Part shown: in pieces, positions 1 to 8,071 of the stretch
How the letters are laid out: each line of letters opens with the position of its first letter
How positions within the stretch are numbered: position 1 is the stretch's first letter
Origin: Isoptericola cucumis
GTDB lineage: Bacteria > Actinomycetota > Actinomycetes > Actinomycetales > Cellulomonadaceae
Direction: 5' to 3'
Length of the DNA stretch: 64,000 bases
Assembly (NCBI RefSeq): GCF_014635665.1
Contig: NZ_BMDG01000009.1
Coordinates: forward strand, 1-64,000
The notes under the pieces: model-generated
Told to the model about the DNA's origin: nothing
Seen by the model: only the letters and a program-made list of their open reading frames with translations
The model's database searches: none
Translations under genes and position numbers: made by a program

Positions 1-430
1 TCGGTGCAGCCATGACTCTCATCCTTCCGTGGAATGAGAGCCTCCATCAGACCCGGGGCGGGACAGGTCGAGGGCGCGACCCCGGTCAACGCTGCCAGTT
101 GGACCGGACCCAGCCGCTTACGCAGCCGCAACGACACGATCCGCCGCGTGGTAGCCGGGCTGGTCTTGGCCGGCATCCGTCGCGGCCGGCTGGAGCGGTC
201 TGCCATCGGCTCACCCGCGGCGTACCGATCGGCCCACCGCTTGACCGTCGGCCACGAGCACTGGAATCGGGCCGCGACCTCCGCGATCGGAACGTGCTGA
301 TCGATCACGAGCCGGGCGACCGTGAGCCGAGCCCGGGGAGTCAGAGCAGCGTTAGCGTGGGACACGAGGGCCTCCTGTGAGCAGAGCGGATACCTAGGCA
401 GTTCCACTCCACCGCGGGAGGCCCTCGTGC
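1..430. mobile_element. Remnant of an IS481-type element, probably hit by a second element
   Basis: The block carries the 5' part of an IS481-family transposase on the minus strand and, upstream of it, a perfect 13-bp inverted repeat (363-375 and 417-429, GGAGGCCCTCGTG on one strand). Transposase similarity stops abruptly near position 65. The next 50 bases on the minus strand contain a small hairpin (CTCTCAT at 16-22 with ATGAGAG at 34-40) and then an ATG at 13-11 that would begin Met-Ala-Ala-Pro and run off the window. That is compatible with the start of another transposase, but too little is visible to name it. The DNA is visibly less GC-rich than the rest of the window. Confidence 0.5.
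66..365 (-). pseudogene. IS481-family transposase, N-terminal fragment
   Basis: Reading leftwards from a GTG at 365 with an AGGAGG ribosome site just before it gives about 100 residues starting MSHANAALTPRARLTVARLV. This is the N-terminal helix-turn-helix of IS481-family DDE transposases (PIAEVAARFQCSWPTVKRWADRY, split as PIAEVAARFQ and CSWPTVKRWADRY), followed by the DRSSRP and RLGPVQ-A motifs. After A-P-S-T, where the family continues into the catalytic DDE core, the reading frame stays open but the sequence no longer resembles the family. The gene is therefore read as truncated or interrupted and should be inactive. It is an N-terminal fragment either way, because the rest would lie outside the window. 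Confidence 0.6.
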
Positions 431-670
431 GCCATCAGTCAGATCAGCGCGTCACACTCTCTCGACCAACGTGCCCGGTCAGTACAACTAGCCGTCCCTC
501 GCAGTCGGGCGCGACACGGGGAAGCTGTCCACGCTAGCCCAGCCCGGCCGGCACCTTCACAACTCCACCCCCGCTCCAGGAAGATCCACTACTCGGATCC
601 TGTTAGCCTCTATGTCTGCAAGGCCCTATGTGATCTTCGTGGTCACTCAGAGGGTCTTGCACCTCGCGGA

Positions 671-689
671 CCCCCGGCTACGCCGGGGG
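671..689 (+). terminator. Stem-loop with T-rich tail
   Basis: An 8-bp perfect GC stem (CCCCCGGC at 671-678, GCCGGGGG at 682-689) with a TAC loop is followed on the plus strand by TTCTTGCGTT. It looks like a rho-independent terminator for rightward transcription. It also overlaps the stop codon of the DUF3800 gene on the other strand and may serve both directions. The stretch 430-670 to its left contains no gene I can recognise. Confidence 0.5.
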
Positions 690-1460
690 TTCTTGCGTTG
701 TGGGATCAAGCCACACGATTCCCTTCTCGGCGCCCGGAACCCACCGGTCGTGGGTGCGCATGTATGCCCGGATCGCATCGGCCTGGACGCGGTTCTTCGT
801 GCCCCAGATCTCCGGGTGGTCTTGCCTGTGCAGGTGGTACGCGCCGTAGGCAATCAGGTCGACAGCCTGGATCAACTGGCTGTACTGGCTGTCCTGCATG
901 ATCACGTCCTCGACGACGCGACGTGTGCTGAGGTCGAGGTCGCGGTGGGCTCGCCTGTACGGGGTGGCGTTGCGCACTGCGGTCTTCCAGAGTTCGCTGA
1001 GTTCCTCCGGAGAGGGGTCTGTCGCCCCGTGGTGCAGGCCTTGCTGTCCGTCGTAGAACACCATCAGATGGGCATCCAGGCGTTCAGCCCAGTCCTCGAG
1101 CCATGCGATGAACTTGGCGTAAACGGTGGGCGTGGTAGTCAGCGGGCTCGCGACGGTCACCACCTGAAAGTGCTCGAAGCGCGAGAGGTGACTGAGCATG
1201 ATGCGCCCGGTCGCTGCTCGCTGGGATGTCCCGAACGACCGTTCCTGCTCGGACGTCTCGCAGTACTTGCCACGCCCCTTGTAGAGCTGGTTGGCGTGGA
1301 GCTCCGCATGCTTGCGGACGCCGAACGTGCGGTGGATCTCGCGGCGCCCGGTAAGCCAGGCATCCAGCAAGCCACTCCAGTGCTGGGCCTCGACGATGAG
1401 CGCGCTGAGCGTTGTCCCGCGCCGGGAATCGCCAGAGTCGTCGACGTAGCAGAGGTACAC
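678..1460 (-). CDS. DUF3800 family protein
   Basis: The 260-residue product begins MYLCYVDDSGD, the hallmark start of DUF3800 proteins. These have an RNase H-like acidic core (the YVDDSGD strand and later acidic residues around QAVDLIAYG) and unknown function, and are often found on mobile or defence-type DNA. The GTG at 1460 is chosen because it matches the family start and because a -10-like GACGCT lies 7 nt upstream, suggesting a leaderless mRNA. The frame stays open further upstream but loses similarity. No partner gene is adjacent; the nearest neighbours are the IS remnant and the polysaccharide locus. Lower GC suggests acquisition. The 279-base gap on its right (1461-1739) shows no gene, tRNA or repeat. 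Confidence 0.7.
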   Translation of the reverse strand: MYLCYVDDSGDSRRGTTLSALIVEAQHWSGLLDAWLTGRREIHRTFGVRKHAELHANQLYKGRGKYCETSEQERSFGTSQRAATGRIMLSHLSRFEHFQVVTVASPLTTTPTVYAKFIAWLEDWAERLDAHLMVFYDGQQGLHHGATDPSPEELSELWKTAVRNATPYRRAHRDLDLSTRRVVEDVIMQDSQYSQLIQAVDLIAYGAYHLHRQDHPEIWGTKNRVQADAIRAYMRTHDRWVPGAEKGIVWLDPTTQEPPA

Positions 1461-1739
1461 GGCTACGAGCGTCCCAGCAGCCACGGGATACTCGGCGAGC
1501 GAGTCGCTGACATCGACGCGTGATCCAGCGCAACAGGAGGTGCCCACCCACTGCTGGCCCGGCTGGCACCTCGGTGTTCGCCGCGCGCCGCGCGGAACTG
1601 TGTCGCGCGCACCCGCATCTTCAGCTTGGCCAACGGTTGCCCGCCTGGATCCGACACGTTGCCCGACGACGTCATGCGCGACATCCTGCCGTATCCCGCC
1701 CACGGGGCTCAGATAGTGGGTTGATGCGATGGGCCGGCT

Positions 1740-2666
1740 TCAGGCGCGGCCGAGGCGGTGCCGCACCCGGTGCGTCGCCTCCCGCGCCGCGGCGCGCGCG
1801 TCGAGCCGCACCGCCCGGCCGAGCATGCGAGCCGCTCCGGGCAGGTGCCCGTGCCGCAGGCGGTCGAGGCCCTCGCCCACGGAGTCCGCGGCGTCGCGGG
1901 CGTCGAGCGCGGCGAGGTTCGCGCGGACGTCGGCGAGCACGTGGGGGTCCCGGTGGTGCTCCGCCCCCCACAGCTGCATGCCGATCATGCGGCGGGCCCA
2001 GTCGTGCACCAGGGTCGGGTTGCCGTGAGTCGTGTTGGAGCCGTGCCGCCGGTAGAGCGTCAGCACCGCCGGGACGCCGACGAGGCGTGAGTACTGCAGC
2101 AGCCGGAAGGTGAGATCGGTGTCCTCGGCATAGGCGAGAGCGGGGTTGAACCCGCCCACGCGGAGCAGAGCCGTACGGCGGTAGAGGAAGGCGACGACGT
2201 TGGGGAAGGGCACGCGACCTGACAGCAGGTCACGGGCAGATTCGCCGGACACCACGTAGTGCGGGCCCTGACGCGCGCCCTGGGCGTCGATCGTGTCGAT
2301 CGACGAGTACGCGGCGCCCGCGCCAGGGTCCGCATCGAGCGCGTCGACCAGCACCTGGAGCCGGTCGGGCAGCCACACGTCGTCGTCGTCCAGGAACGTC
2401 ACGTACTCGCCCCGGGCGAGCGCCGCCCCGTGGTTGAGCGGTACCGACACGACGTGCCCCGCCTCGCGGACGACGACGGCACCCGGGACGGCGGACGCGG
2501 CCTCCCGCACGCCGTCGGGGTCGGGCGAGCCGTTGTCCATGACGACCAGCCGCCAGTCGGTGAACGACTGTTCCTTGACGCTCCGCAGCGCCTCGGCGAG
2601 GTACGGGGAGACGCGGTTGGTCGACATGACCACCGTCACGCGGGGTCGGTCGGTCGGCGCGCCCAT
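1740..2666 (-). CDS. Family 2 glycosyltransferase
   Basis: A 308-residue GT-A fold enzyme. The N-terminus MGAPTDRPRVTVVMSTNR leads into the nucleotide-sugar binding strand, VVMDNGSPD follows, and the metal-binding DXD-type motif is FLDDDDVWLPD near residue 97. A later acidic loop is AYAEDTDLTFRLLQ. No membrane segment is seen, so it should act at the cytoplasmic face and transfer a sugar to a lipid-linked polysaccharide intermediate. Donor and acceptor cannot be read from sequence. The ATG overlaps the stop codon of the exporter permease (TGATG), so the genes are translationally coupled. It is the last gene of a leftward operon from the promoter near 4753. The family is certain, the specificity unknown. 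Confidence 0.85.
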   Translation of the reverse strand: MGAPTDRPRVTVVMSTNRVSPYLAEALRSVKEQSFTDWRLVVMDNGSPDPDGVREAASAVPGAVVVREAGHVVSVPLNHGAALARGEYVTFLDDDDVWLPDRLQVLVDALDADPGAGAAYSSIDTIDAQGARQGPHYVVSGESARDLLSGRVPFPNVVAFLYRRTALLRVGGFNPALAYAEDTDLTFRLLQYSRLVGVPAVLTLYRRHGSNTTHGNPTLVHDWARRMIGMQLWGAEHHRDPHVLADVRANLAALDARDAADSVGEGLDRLRHGHLPGAARMLGRAVRLDARAAAREATHRVRHRLGRA

Positions 2667-3490
2667 CAGATCAGGTCCGCGAACTCGCGCTCGCGCCGCT
2701 GGAACACCAGCAGCCCGCCGACCACCGCCACCGCCGACGCCCCCAGCAGCCCGGCCACCTGCCACGCCGGTGGCGCGGCGGTGCCGAGCATCGACCAGCG
2801 GAAGCACTCCATGAGCCAGGTCAGCGGGTTCGCCTCGAACCACCACGACAGCCCCGCGGGGACGGCGTCCAGCGAGTATGCCACCGGCGTCGCGTACATC
2901 AGCACCTGCACGAGCCACGGGAGCACGTACTGGACGTCGCGGTACTTGACCATGATCGCGGAGGCGGCGAGGCCGATCCCGGACCCGAGCGCGAGGGCGC
3001 AGAGCGTCCACAGCGGCAGGGCGAGCACCGCCCAGCCGGGATTGACGCCGTTGACGGCGAGCAGCACCGCGAACAGCGCGAGCGAGACGACGAAGTCGAG
3101 CAGCACCGACATGACGACAGACAGCGGCACCACGACGCGGGGGAAGAACACCTTCGACACGAGCGCCTGGTTGGCCACGAGCGAGGGCGCGGCCCGCGTG
3201 AGCACGCCCGAGAACACCGTCCACGCCGCCGTGCCGGCGAAGGCGAACAGGAAGTAGGGCACGCCGCCCGTGGGCAGGCCCGCCACCCGGCCGAAGACGA
3301 TCGCGAAGATCGCCGCCGTGACGAGCGGCTGCAGCACCACCCAGGCGACGCCGATCGCCGTCTGCCGGTAGCGCAGCACGATGTCGCGGACGCCGAAGCT
3401 GTAGAAGATCTCCCGCGCCTCCCACACCTCACGCCACCGGGGCACGTTCAGCCGCCGGGGCGGCGTGATGACGATCCTGGCCGTCGTCAT
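2666..3490 (-). CDS. wzm: ABC-2 type polysaccharide exporter, permease (Wzm-like)
   Basis: A 274-residue integral membrane protein of the ABC-2 polysaccharide/teichoic-acid export family. It has a cytoplasmic N-terminus with the family pattern REIFYSFGVRDIVLRYRQT, then about six hydrophobic segments (first GVAWVVLQPLVTAAIFAIVF), ending REREFADLI. With the ATPase gene immediately upstream it should form the transporter that flips a completed undecaprenyl-linked glycan across the membrane. The ATG at 3490 lies 5 bp after the ATPase stop. An in-frame GTG at 3499 overlapping that stop (GTGA) is an equally plausible coupled start adding three residues. Confidence 0.88.
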   Translation of the reverse strand: MTTARIVITPPRRLNVPRWREVWEAREIFYSFGVRDIVLRYRQTAIGVAWVVLQPLVTAAIFAIVFGRVAGLPTGGVPYFLFAFAGTAAWTVFSGVLTRAAPSLVANQALVSKVFFPRVVVPLSVVMSVLLDFVVSLALFAVLLAVNGVNPGWAVLALPLWTLCALALGSGIGLAASAIMVKYRDVQYVLPWLVQVLMYATPVAYSLDAVPAGLSWWFEANPLTWLMECFRWSMLGTAAPPAWQVAGLLGASAVAVVGGLLVFQRREREFADLI

Positions 3491-3495
3491 GGGGC

Positions 3496-4719
3496 TCACC
3501 ACGCCTCGTAGTCGAAGTCGCACAGCACGGCGCCGAAGATGCCGTCCTCGATGACGACCTCCGGGTACGGCAGGTGGGGGAGCACTTCGAACGTGGCCGC
3601 AGCCTGCCACTCGTCGAACACGCCGGCCTGGCACAGGTACATGTCGACGGTGTAGAGCCCGGGCTGCAGCCAGAGGTCCTTGATGCGGACCTCGCCGCCG
3701 TGGGGCTCGGACGGGTCGAACCACTGGCTCACGAGCCGGGAGTCGCACTGCGTGACGATGACGCCCCGCTGGTCGCGGACGTGGCAGGTGACGAAGTACT
3801 TCCCGACGATCTCCGGGTTGGCGCCGACCTCGAACGTGATCACCGTGTCGTCGACGGGTTCACGCACCTCGGGCGTCGTGACCCGCGCGAAGCGGATCAG
3901 CCCGCTCCCTGGCCGCCGCCGGACGTCCTCCTGGCTCTCGCGGAAGCTGGTGAAGCTGTCGCGGTAGGCGGCCATGACGTCGTCCACGGTGCCGTGGTGC
4001 ACCAGGCGGCCGCGGTCGAGGAACATCGCCGACGTGCACAGCGTCGTCACCGTCTGCATCTGGTGGCTGACGTAGAGGACCGCCCGGCCGTCCTTCGCGA
4101 CGTCGCGCATCTTGTCCAGCGACTTGCGCTGGAACTCGGCGTCGCCCACCGCGAGCACCTCGTCGATGGCGAGGATCTCGGTCTCGAGGTGGGCGGCGAC
4201 GGAGAACGCCAGCCGCACGTACATGCCGGAGGAGTAGCGCTTGACCGGGGTGTCGAGGAACTTCTCGACGCCGGAGAACCGCACGATGTCGTCGAACCGC
4301 CGCTTGATCTCGCTGCGGCCCATGCCCAGCAGGGAGCCGTTGAGGTAGATGTTCTCGCGGCCGGTGAGCTCGGGGTGGAAGCCCGTGCCGACCTCGAGCA
4401 GGCTGCCCACCCGTCCGCCGAGCTCCACCCGGCCGCCGCTCGGGGCCGTGATCCGCGTGAGGATCTTCAGCAGCGTGCTCTTGCCGGCGCCGTTGCGCCC
4501 GACGATGCCCACGGCCTCGCCCCACGGGATGTCGAACGAGAGGTCGTGCAGCGCGTCGAACGTCTCGAACTCGCGGCGGTGGAACGGGCGCCGGACCCGC
4601 GCGACGAGCGCCTCGGACAGGCGGTCGTGCGAGCGCCCGGACGTCGCGATGCGGTACGACTTCGCCAGCCCGCGGCTGGAGATCGCGGTGTCCGGGGGGC
4701 TGCTGGTGGTGGCGCTCAT
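3496..4719 (-). CDS. wzt: ABC-2 type polysaccharide exporter, ATPase (Wzt-like)
   Basis: The 407-residue product has an N-terminal ATPase domain with Walker A GRNGAGKST at about 74-82, the polysaccharide-type signature YSSGMYVRLAFSVA near 170, and Walker B leading into AIDEVLAVGD. Residues from about 270 form an extra C-terminal beta domain (VGKYFVTCHVRDQRGVIVTQ and following) as in Wzt proteins, where it recognises the non-reducing end of the glycan to be exported. It pairs with the permease downstream. The ATG has a GAGGGA ribosome site. Upstream lies a GGGGTGAAAA element and a TAGCGT -10 box (see the promoter entry), so this gene heads the leftward operon. Confidence 0.9.
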   Translation of the reverse strand: MSATTSSPPDTAISSRGLAKSYRIATSGRSHDRLSEALVARVRRPFHRREFETFDALHDLSFDIPWGEAVGIVGRNGAGKSTLLKILTRITAPSGGRVELGGRVGSLLEVGTGFHPELTGRENIYLNGSLLGMGRSEIKRRFDDIVRFSGVEKFLDTPVKRYSSGMYVRLAFSVAAHLETEILAIDEVLAVGDAEFQRKSLDKMRDVAKDGRAVLYVSHQMQTVTTLCTSAMFLDRGRLVHHGTVDDVMAAYRDSFTSFRESQEDVRRRPGSGLIRFARVTTPEVREPVDDTVITFEVGANPEIVGKYFVTCHVRDQRGVIVTQCDSRLVSQWFDPSEPHGGEVRIKDLWLQPGLYTVDMYLCQAGVFDEWQAAATFEVLPHLPYPEVVIEDGIFGAVLCDFDYEAW

Positions 4720-4747
4720 GCGGTTCCCTCGAGGTAGGAGTGCGGTC

Positions 4748-4811
4748 ACGCTAGTCCGGCGGGGAGGGCGCGCCGAGGGGTTCGAGGGCGTTTTCACCCC
4801 GGTCAGGGGTG
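4748..4811 (-). promoter_or_regulatory. Promoter of the wzt operon with GGGTGAA element
   Basis: On the minus strand an imperfect palindrome CACCCC-TGACC-GGGGTG (4811-4795) continues into GGGGTGAAAA. The GGGTGAA half-site starts 46 nt before a TAGCGT -10 box (4753-4748). The same spacing recurs at other promoters in this window. The element lies inside the 3' end of the preceding glycosyltransferase gene. Confidence 0.5.
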
Positions 4812-5836
4812 GATTCCACCCGGCCCTCGCCGGCCGCCGGCTCGGCTGCCTGGTCGGCCTGGTCGGCCCGCTGGCGGGCGCGGGCGGCCCAGGTGGCGGC
4901 GAGGGCCTCGAGGGCGCGCGGGGCCCTGCCGTGGGCGCCCACGACGTGGGCGGCCAGGGCGGTGGCGACGACGACCGCGGTGCGCAGGCCCTCCCGCGGC
5001 CCGTGGTCCCGCCAGGTGCGCACGGGCCGGGGGAGCACCCGGTGCCGCAGCACCCCCCAGCGGCGGACGCCGGACGCGTGCCAGCGCCCCGCGAGCAGCA
5101 GCGCGTTGCGCGCGTAGTAGAACGTGCCGAGGTACGACGCCGGCCCGGTGAACGACGCCGAGACCCGGTGCCGCACCACGGCGCCGGGGTCGACGACGAG
5201 CCGCACGCCGCGCTGCCGCGCGCGCAGGCTCCAGTCGGAGTCCTCGAAGTCGAGGAAGTACCGGGCGTCGAAGCCCCCGACGCGGCGCCACGTGGCGGCC
5301 GTGGCGCACACGCAGCAGCCCGTGAGCAGGTCGGCGCCGAACGGCTCGCCGGCGGCGAGCTCGGCGGCCGCCTCCGCCGCGCTCCGGTGTCGGGGGAGCC
5401 CGTCGACGTCGTCGAGCACGGCGCCCGCGAACCAGAGGTCGCCGTCGCCCGCCCCGCCGGGGCCGGCGCCGAGCCGCACGATCCGGGGGCTCGCGGCGAC
5501 GGCGCCCGCGGTCGCCAGGGCGGCCAGGCGGTCGAGGGCCCCGGGGTCCACGAGCGTGTCGTTGTTGAGGACGGTGAGCAGGCCGTAGCCCCGCTCGAGC
5601 CCCCACGCCAGCCCGCGGTCCATGCCGCCCGCGAAGCCGAGGTTGTCGCCGGTCTGCAGGGTCGCGACGTGCGGCCAGCGTTCGGTCACCGCGTCGAGGA
5701 CACCGTCGTCGGAACCGTTGTCCACCACGAGCACGTCCGTGGCCGGCGACCCGGCGACGAGGGAGTCGACGCAGCGGAGCGTGTCGTGGCGGCCGTGCCA
5801 GCTGAGGACCACCACCAGGTGCTCCCGCTCAGGCAC
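4751..5836 (-). CDS. Family 2 glycosyltransferase (rhamnosyltransferase-like)
   Basis: The 361-residue product starts MPEREHLVVVLSWHGRHDTLRCV. It has VDNGSDDG, the NNDT motif (LTVLNNDTLVDPG, near residue 92) typical of rhamnosyl/galactosyl-type GT2 enzymes, and the acidic DFEDSDWSLRARQRG motif expected near the catalytic base. The last 60 residues are Ala/Glu/Arg-rich and probably disordered. The GTG at 5836 overlaps the upstream gene by 8 bp, favouring coupled translation; upstream in-frame codons show no similarity. It should act in the cytoplasm on the same glycan as its neighbours. The stop codon overlaps the -10 region of the wzt promoter. Confidence 0.83.
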   Translation of the reverse strand: MPEREHLVVVLSWHGRHDTLRCVDSLVAGSPATDVLVVDNGSDDGVLDAVTERWPHVATLQTGDNLGFAGGMDRGLAWGLERGYGLLTVLNNDTLVDPGALDRLAALATAGAVAASPRIVRLGAGPGGAGDGDLWFAGAVLDDVDGLPRHRSAAEAAAELAAGEPFGADLLTGCCVCATAATWRRVGGFDARYFLDFEDSDWSLRARQRGVRLVVDPGAVVRHRVSASFTGPASYLGTFYYARNALLLAGRWHASGVRRWGVLRHRVLPRPVRTWRDHGPREGLRTAVVVATALAAHVVGAHGRAPRALEALAATWAARARQRADQADQAAEPAAGEGRVESTPDRGENALEPLGAPSPPD

Positions 5837-6740
5837 GGGGGGCCTCCGTCCCGGCCAGGGCCGTCGGGTCGCCGGGAGGCGCCTCCTGCCGGGCGGGGAG
5901 CACCTCGGCCTCCGCGACCGGGCGCAGGCGCGGCCAGACGGCGCCGAACAGCGGGTGCACGTCGCGCTGCACGCGCCACGCCACCGGGGACGGCCACCAG
6001 ACGAGCCACAGGTACCGCCCGGCCGCGAAGTCGCGGGCGTGCCCCCACCCGCGGACCTTCGCGCGGACGTGCCCCAGCGTCCGGGCCCACGAGTTGTGCA
6101 CGATCGCGTCCTGCGGCCGCGCGCCGAGCACCCGCACCTCGCCCGGCTCGGCGGGCCGCCGGACCGCCGGCGACGCGGTGTCGCCGTGCACGAGCACCCG
6201 CAGGTGCCGGCCGTCGGTGCGGCGGGCGGACGCGAGCCGCGTGCCGCGGCGCACGGCGACCGGCCCCGGGTACTCGTACGCGGGGGTGCCGGCCGCCGTC
6301 GTGACCTCGAGGTAGCCACGGCGGGTGCGCCGGTACAGCACGCGCATCGGCCACTCGACGGCGTCGCAGCCGTGCACCTGCGCCGTGCGGAGCGCGGCCA
6401 GCAGCGCCTCCGGGCGGGGGAGCAGCTCGTCGCCGTCGAGCTGCAGCACCCAGTCGACGTCTCCGGAGAACGCGTCGAGCGCGGCCTGCCGCTGCGCGGT
6501 CTCGCCCCGCAAGGGGTCGGCGACGTCCCGCCAGGTGCCGGGCACCACGCGCAGCACGCCGCGGGTGTCGACCGCCCGGACCACCTCGAGGCACTCCCGG
6601 GCGGGCACCGGCCGGCCGTTCCACCCCAGCCCGTCCTCCGGGTAGGGCACCACGAGCTCGTCCACCGCCGGGTAGGAGGCGCGCAGCGTGGCCTCGAGCC
6701 ACGTCAGGTCGCCGGGCAGGACGTACGCGCCGATCCTCAT
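5829..6740 (-). CDS. Glycosyltransferase family 2-like protein
   Basis: The 303-residue product starts MRIGAYVLPGDLTWLEATLRASYPAVDELVVPYPEDG. The pattern VLQLDGDELLPRPEAL (about residue 107) is the metal-binding DXD motif of GT2 enzymes of the beta-1,4-transferase-like type that act on lipid or protein acceptors. Two aromatic-rich stretches (YLWLVWWPSPVAW) lie in the C-terminal third, possibly a membrane-interfacing helix. The ATG at 6740 has a strong GGGGAGGG ribosome site, so the longer in-frame start at 6782 is not used. It is the first gene of a short leftward unit, with a TAGCCT -10 box at 6811-6806. The substrate is unknown. Confidence 0.75.
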   Translation of the reverse strand: MRIGAYVLPGDLTWLEATLRASYPAVDELVVPYPEDGLGWNGRPVPARECLEVVRAVDTRGVLRVVPGTWRDVADPLRGETAQRQAALDAFSGDVDWVLQLDGDELLPRPEALLAALRTAQVHGCDAVEWPMRVLYRRTRRGYLEVTTAAGTPAYEYPGPVAVRRGTRLASARRTDGRHLRVLVHGDTASPAVRRPAEPGEVRVLGARPQDAIVHNSWARTLGHVRAKVRGWGHARDFAAGRYLWLVWWPSPVAWRVQRDVHPLFGAVWPRLRPVAEAEVLPARQEAPPGDPTALAGTEAPRA

Positions 6741-6832
6741 GACCCTCCCCGTCGGTCGTCGTCGGGAGGCCAGCTCGGCCACGTGCGGGCTCGCCTCCTA
6801 CGGCGAGGCTAGGCGGGTGCGGGCCGTCCGCC

Positions 6833-6916
6833 GGGGTGAAGTTGGGCCCCCGGAGCCCGCCGCCGGGGTGAAATACCGCCACCGTCGTTGAGCCGGACCG
6901 GATCGCTGCACAGACT
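6833..6916 (+). promoter_or_regulatory. Divergent control region with paired GGGGTGAA elements
   Basis: GGGGTGAA occurs twice in direct orientation (6833-6840 and 6865-6872), 32 bp apart, which is three helical turns. The GGGTGAA of the proximal copy begins 45 nt before a possible -10 box CAGACT (6911-6916) for the rightward wbsX-like gene. The distal copy starts 29 nt from the TAGCCT -10 box (6811-6806) of the leftward glycosyltransferase gene. The whole intergenic region is 6741-6952. Confidence 0.45.
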
Positions 6917-6952
6917 CGGGACGACCGACGACGACGGCGAGGGGAGGCGACG

Positions 6953-8071
6953 ATGGCGACGGCGCGCGCGGTGGCGTTCTACCTGCCGCAGTTCCACCCG
7001 ATCCCCGAGAACGACGCGTGGTGGGGGCCCGGGTTCACCGAGTGGACCAACGTGGCGCGGGCGCGCCGGCTGTACCCCGGGCACGCCCAGCCCGACCTGC
7101 CCGCCGACCTGGGCTTCTACGACCTGCGCCTGCCGGAGGCACGGGCCGCGCAGGCGGAGCTCGCGCAGCAGCACGGCGTGGAGGCGTTCGCGTACTGGCA
7201 CTACTGGTTCGGCGACGGGCGCCGCATCCTCGAGCGCCCGTTCACGGAGGTGCTCGCCACGGGGGAGCCCGGCATCTCGTTCTGCCTCGCGTGGGCCAAC
7301 CAGACGTGGAGCGGCATCTGGCACGGGGACGCCGACCGGGTGCTGATGGAGCAGCGCTACCCCGGCCGGGCGGACCACGTGGCGCACTTCGAGGCGGTGC
7401 TGCCCGCGTTCCGCGACCCGCGCTACCTGCGCGTCGGCGGGCGGCCGGTGTTCTACGTCTTCCGGCCCGAGGAGCTGCCGGACGCGGCGGGGTTCGTCGA
7501 CCTGTGGCAGTCGCTCGCCCGCCGCGCCGGCCTGGAGGGCCTCTACCTGGTGGCGGAGATGAGCGACCTCGTGGGCCGCGGGGTGCGGTACGACCGGGTC
7601 AAGGAGGACGGGTTCGACGCCGGGGTGTACATGCGGATGCCGGCCGGGACGTCGCGGGCGGACGTGCTGCGCATGCGCGCCGTCCGCAAGCTCGCCGGCG
7701 GGCCGGAGATCCACCCGTACACGACGACGTGGGCCCGGCAGAACCGCACCGGCGACCTCGTGCAGCCGTGCGTCTACCCGAACTGGGACAACACGCCCCG
7801 CTCCGGGCGGCGCGGCATCGTGCTGCGCGGGGCGACGCCCGACGGCTTCCGCGAGAACGTCCGCCAGGCGGCCGCGTCCGTGGCCCACCGGCCCGCCGAC
7901 GAGCGCCTGCTGTGGGTCAAGTCGTGGAACGAGTGGGCCGAGGGCAACCACCTCGAGCCCGACCAGCGCTTCGGCCGCGGCTGGCTCGAGGCGCTGCGCG
8001 ACGGGCTGAGCGACGGTGCGGGCGAGGGTGCGGGCGAGGGTGCGGGCCACGAGCCGGAGGGGGCGCCGTGA
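6953..8071 (+). CDS. WbsX-like / GH99-like domain glycan biosynthesis protein
   Basis: The 372-residue product starts MATARAVAFYLPQFHPIPENDAWWG, the characteristic start of the WbsX family (glycosyltransferase WbsX / GH99-like (beta/alpha)8 domain). Further family motifs are GPGFTEWTNVARA, AYWHYWFG, LAWANQTW and WNEWAEGNHLEPD (about 315). These proteins sit in O-antigen, capsule and rhamnan loci; their exact reaction is not settled. The C-terminus carries a GEGA repeat (three copies, from a 12-bp DNA repeat at 8018-8047) and is probably a flexible tail. The ribosome site GAGGGGAGG precedes the ATG. The stop overlaps the GTG of the next gene (GTGA). Confidence 0.82.
   Translation: MATARAVAFYLPQFHPIPENDAWWGPGFTEWTNVARARRLYPGHAQPDLPADLGFYDLRLPEARAAQAELAQQHGVEAFAYWHYWFGDGRRILERPFTEVLATGEPGISFCLAWANQTWSGIWHGDADRVLMEQRYPGRADHVAHFEAVLPAFRDPRYLRVGGRPVFYVFRPEELPDAAGFVDLWQSLARRAGLEGLYLVAEMSDLVGRGVRYDRVKEDGFDAGVYMRMPAGTSRADVLRMRAVRKLAGGPEIHPYTTTWARQNRTGDLVQPCVYPNWDNTPRSGRRGIVLRGATPDGFRENVRQAAASVAHRPADERLLWVKSWNEWAEGNHLEPDQRFGRGWLEALRDGLSDGAGEGAGEGAGHEPEGAP

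Noticed and set aside
430-670. A possible short plus-strand gene beginning with the GTG at 427
   Set aside because: The peptide is Arg/Ser/Thr/Pro-rich without resemblance to transposase or any family, although its first bases mirror the transposase start because of the inverted repeat.
1461-1739. A possible small gene or tRNA between DUF3800 and the glycosyltransferase
   Set aside because: No cloverleaf, no frame with a ribosome site and no recognisable peptide was found.
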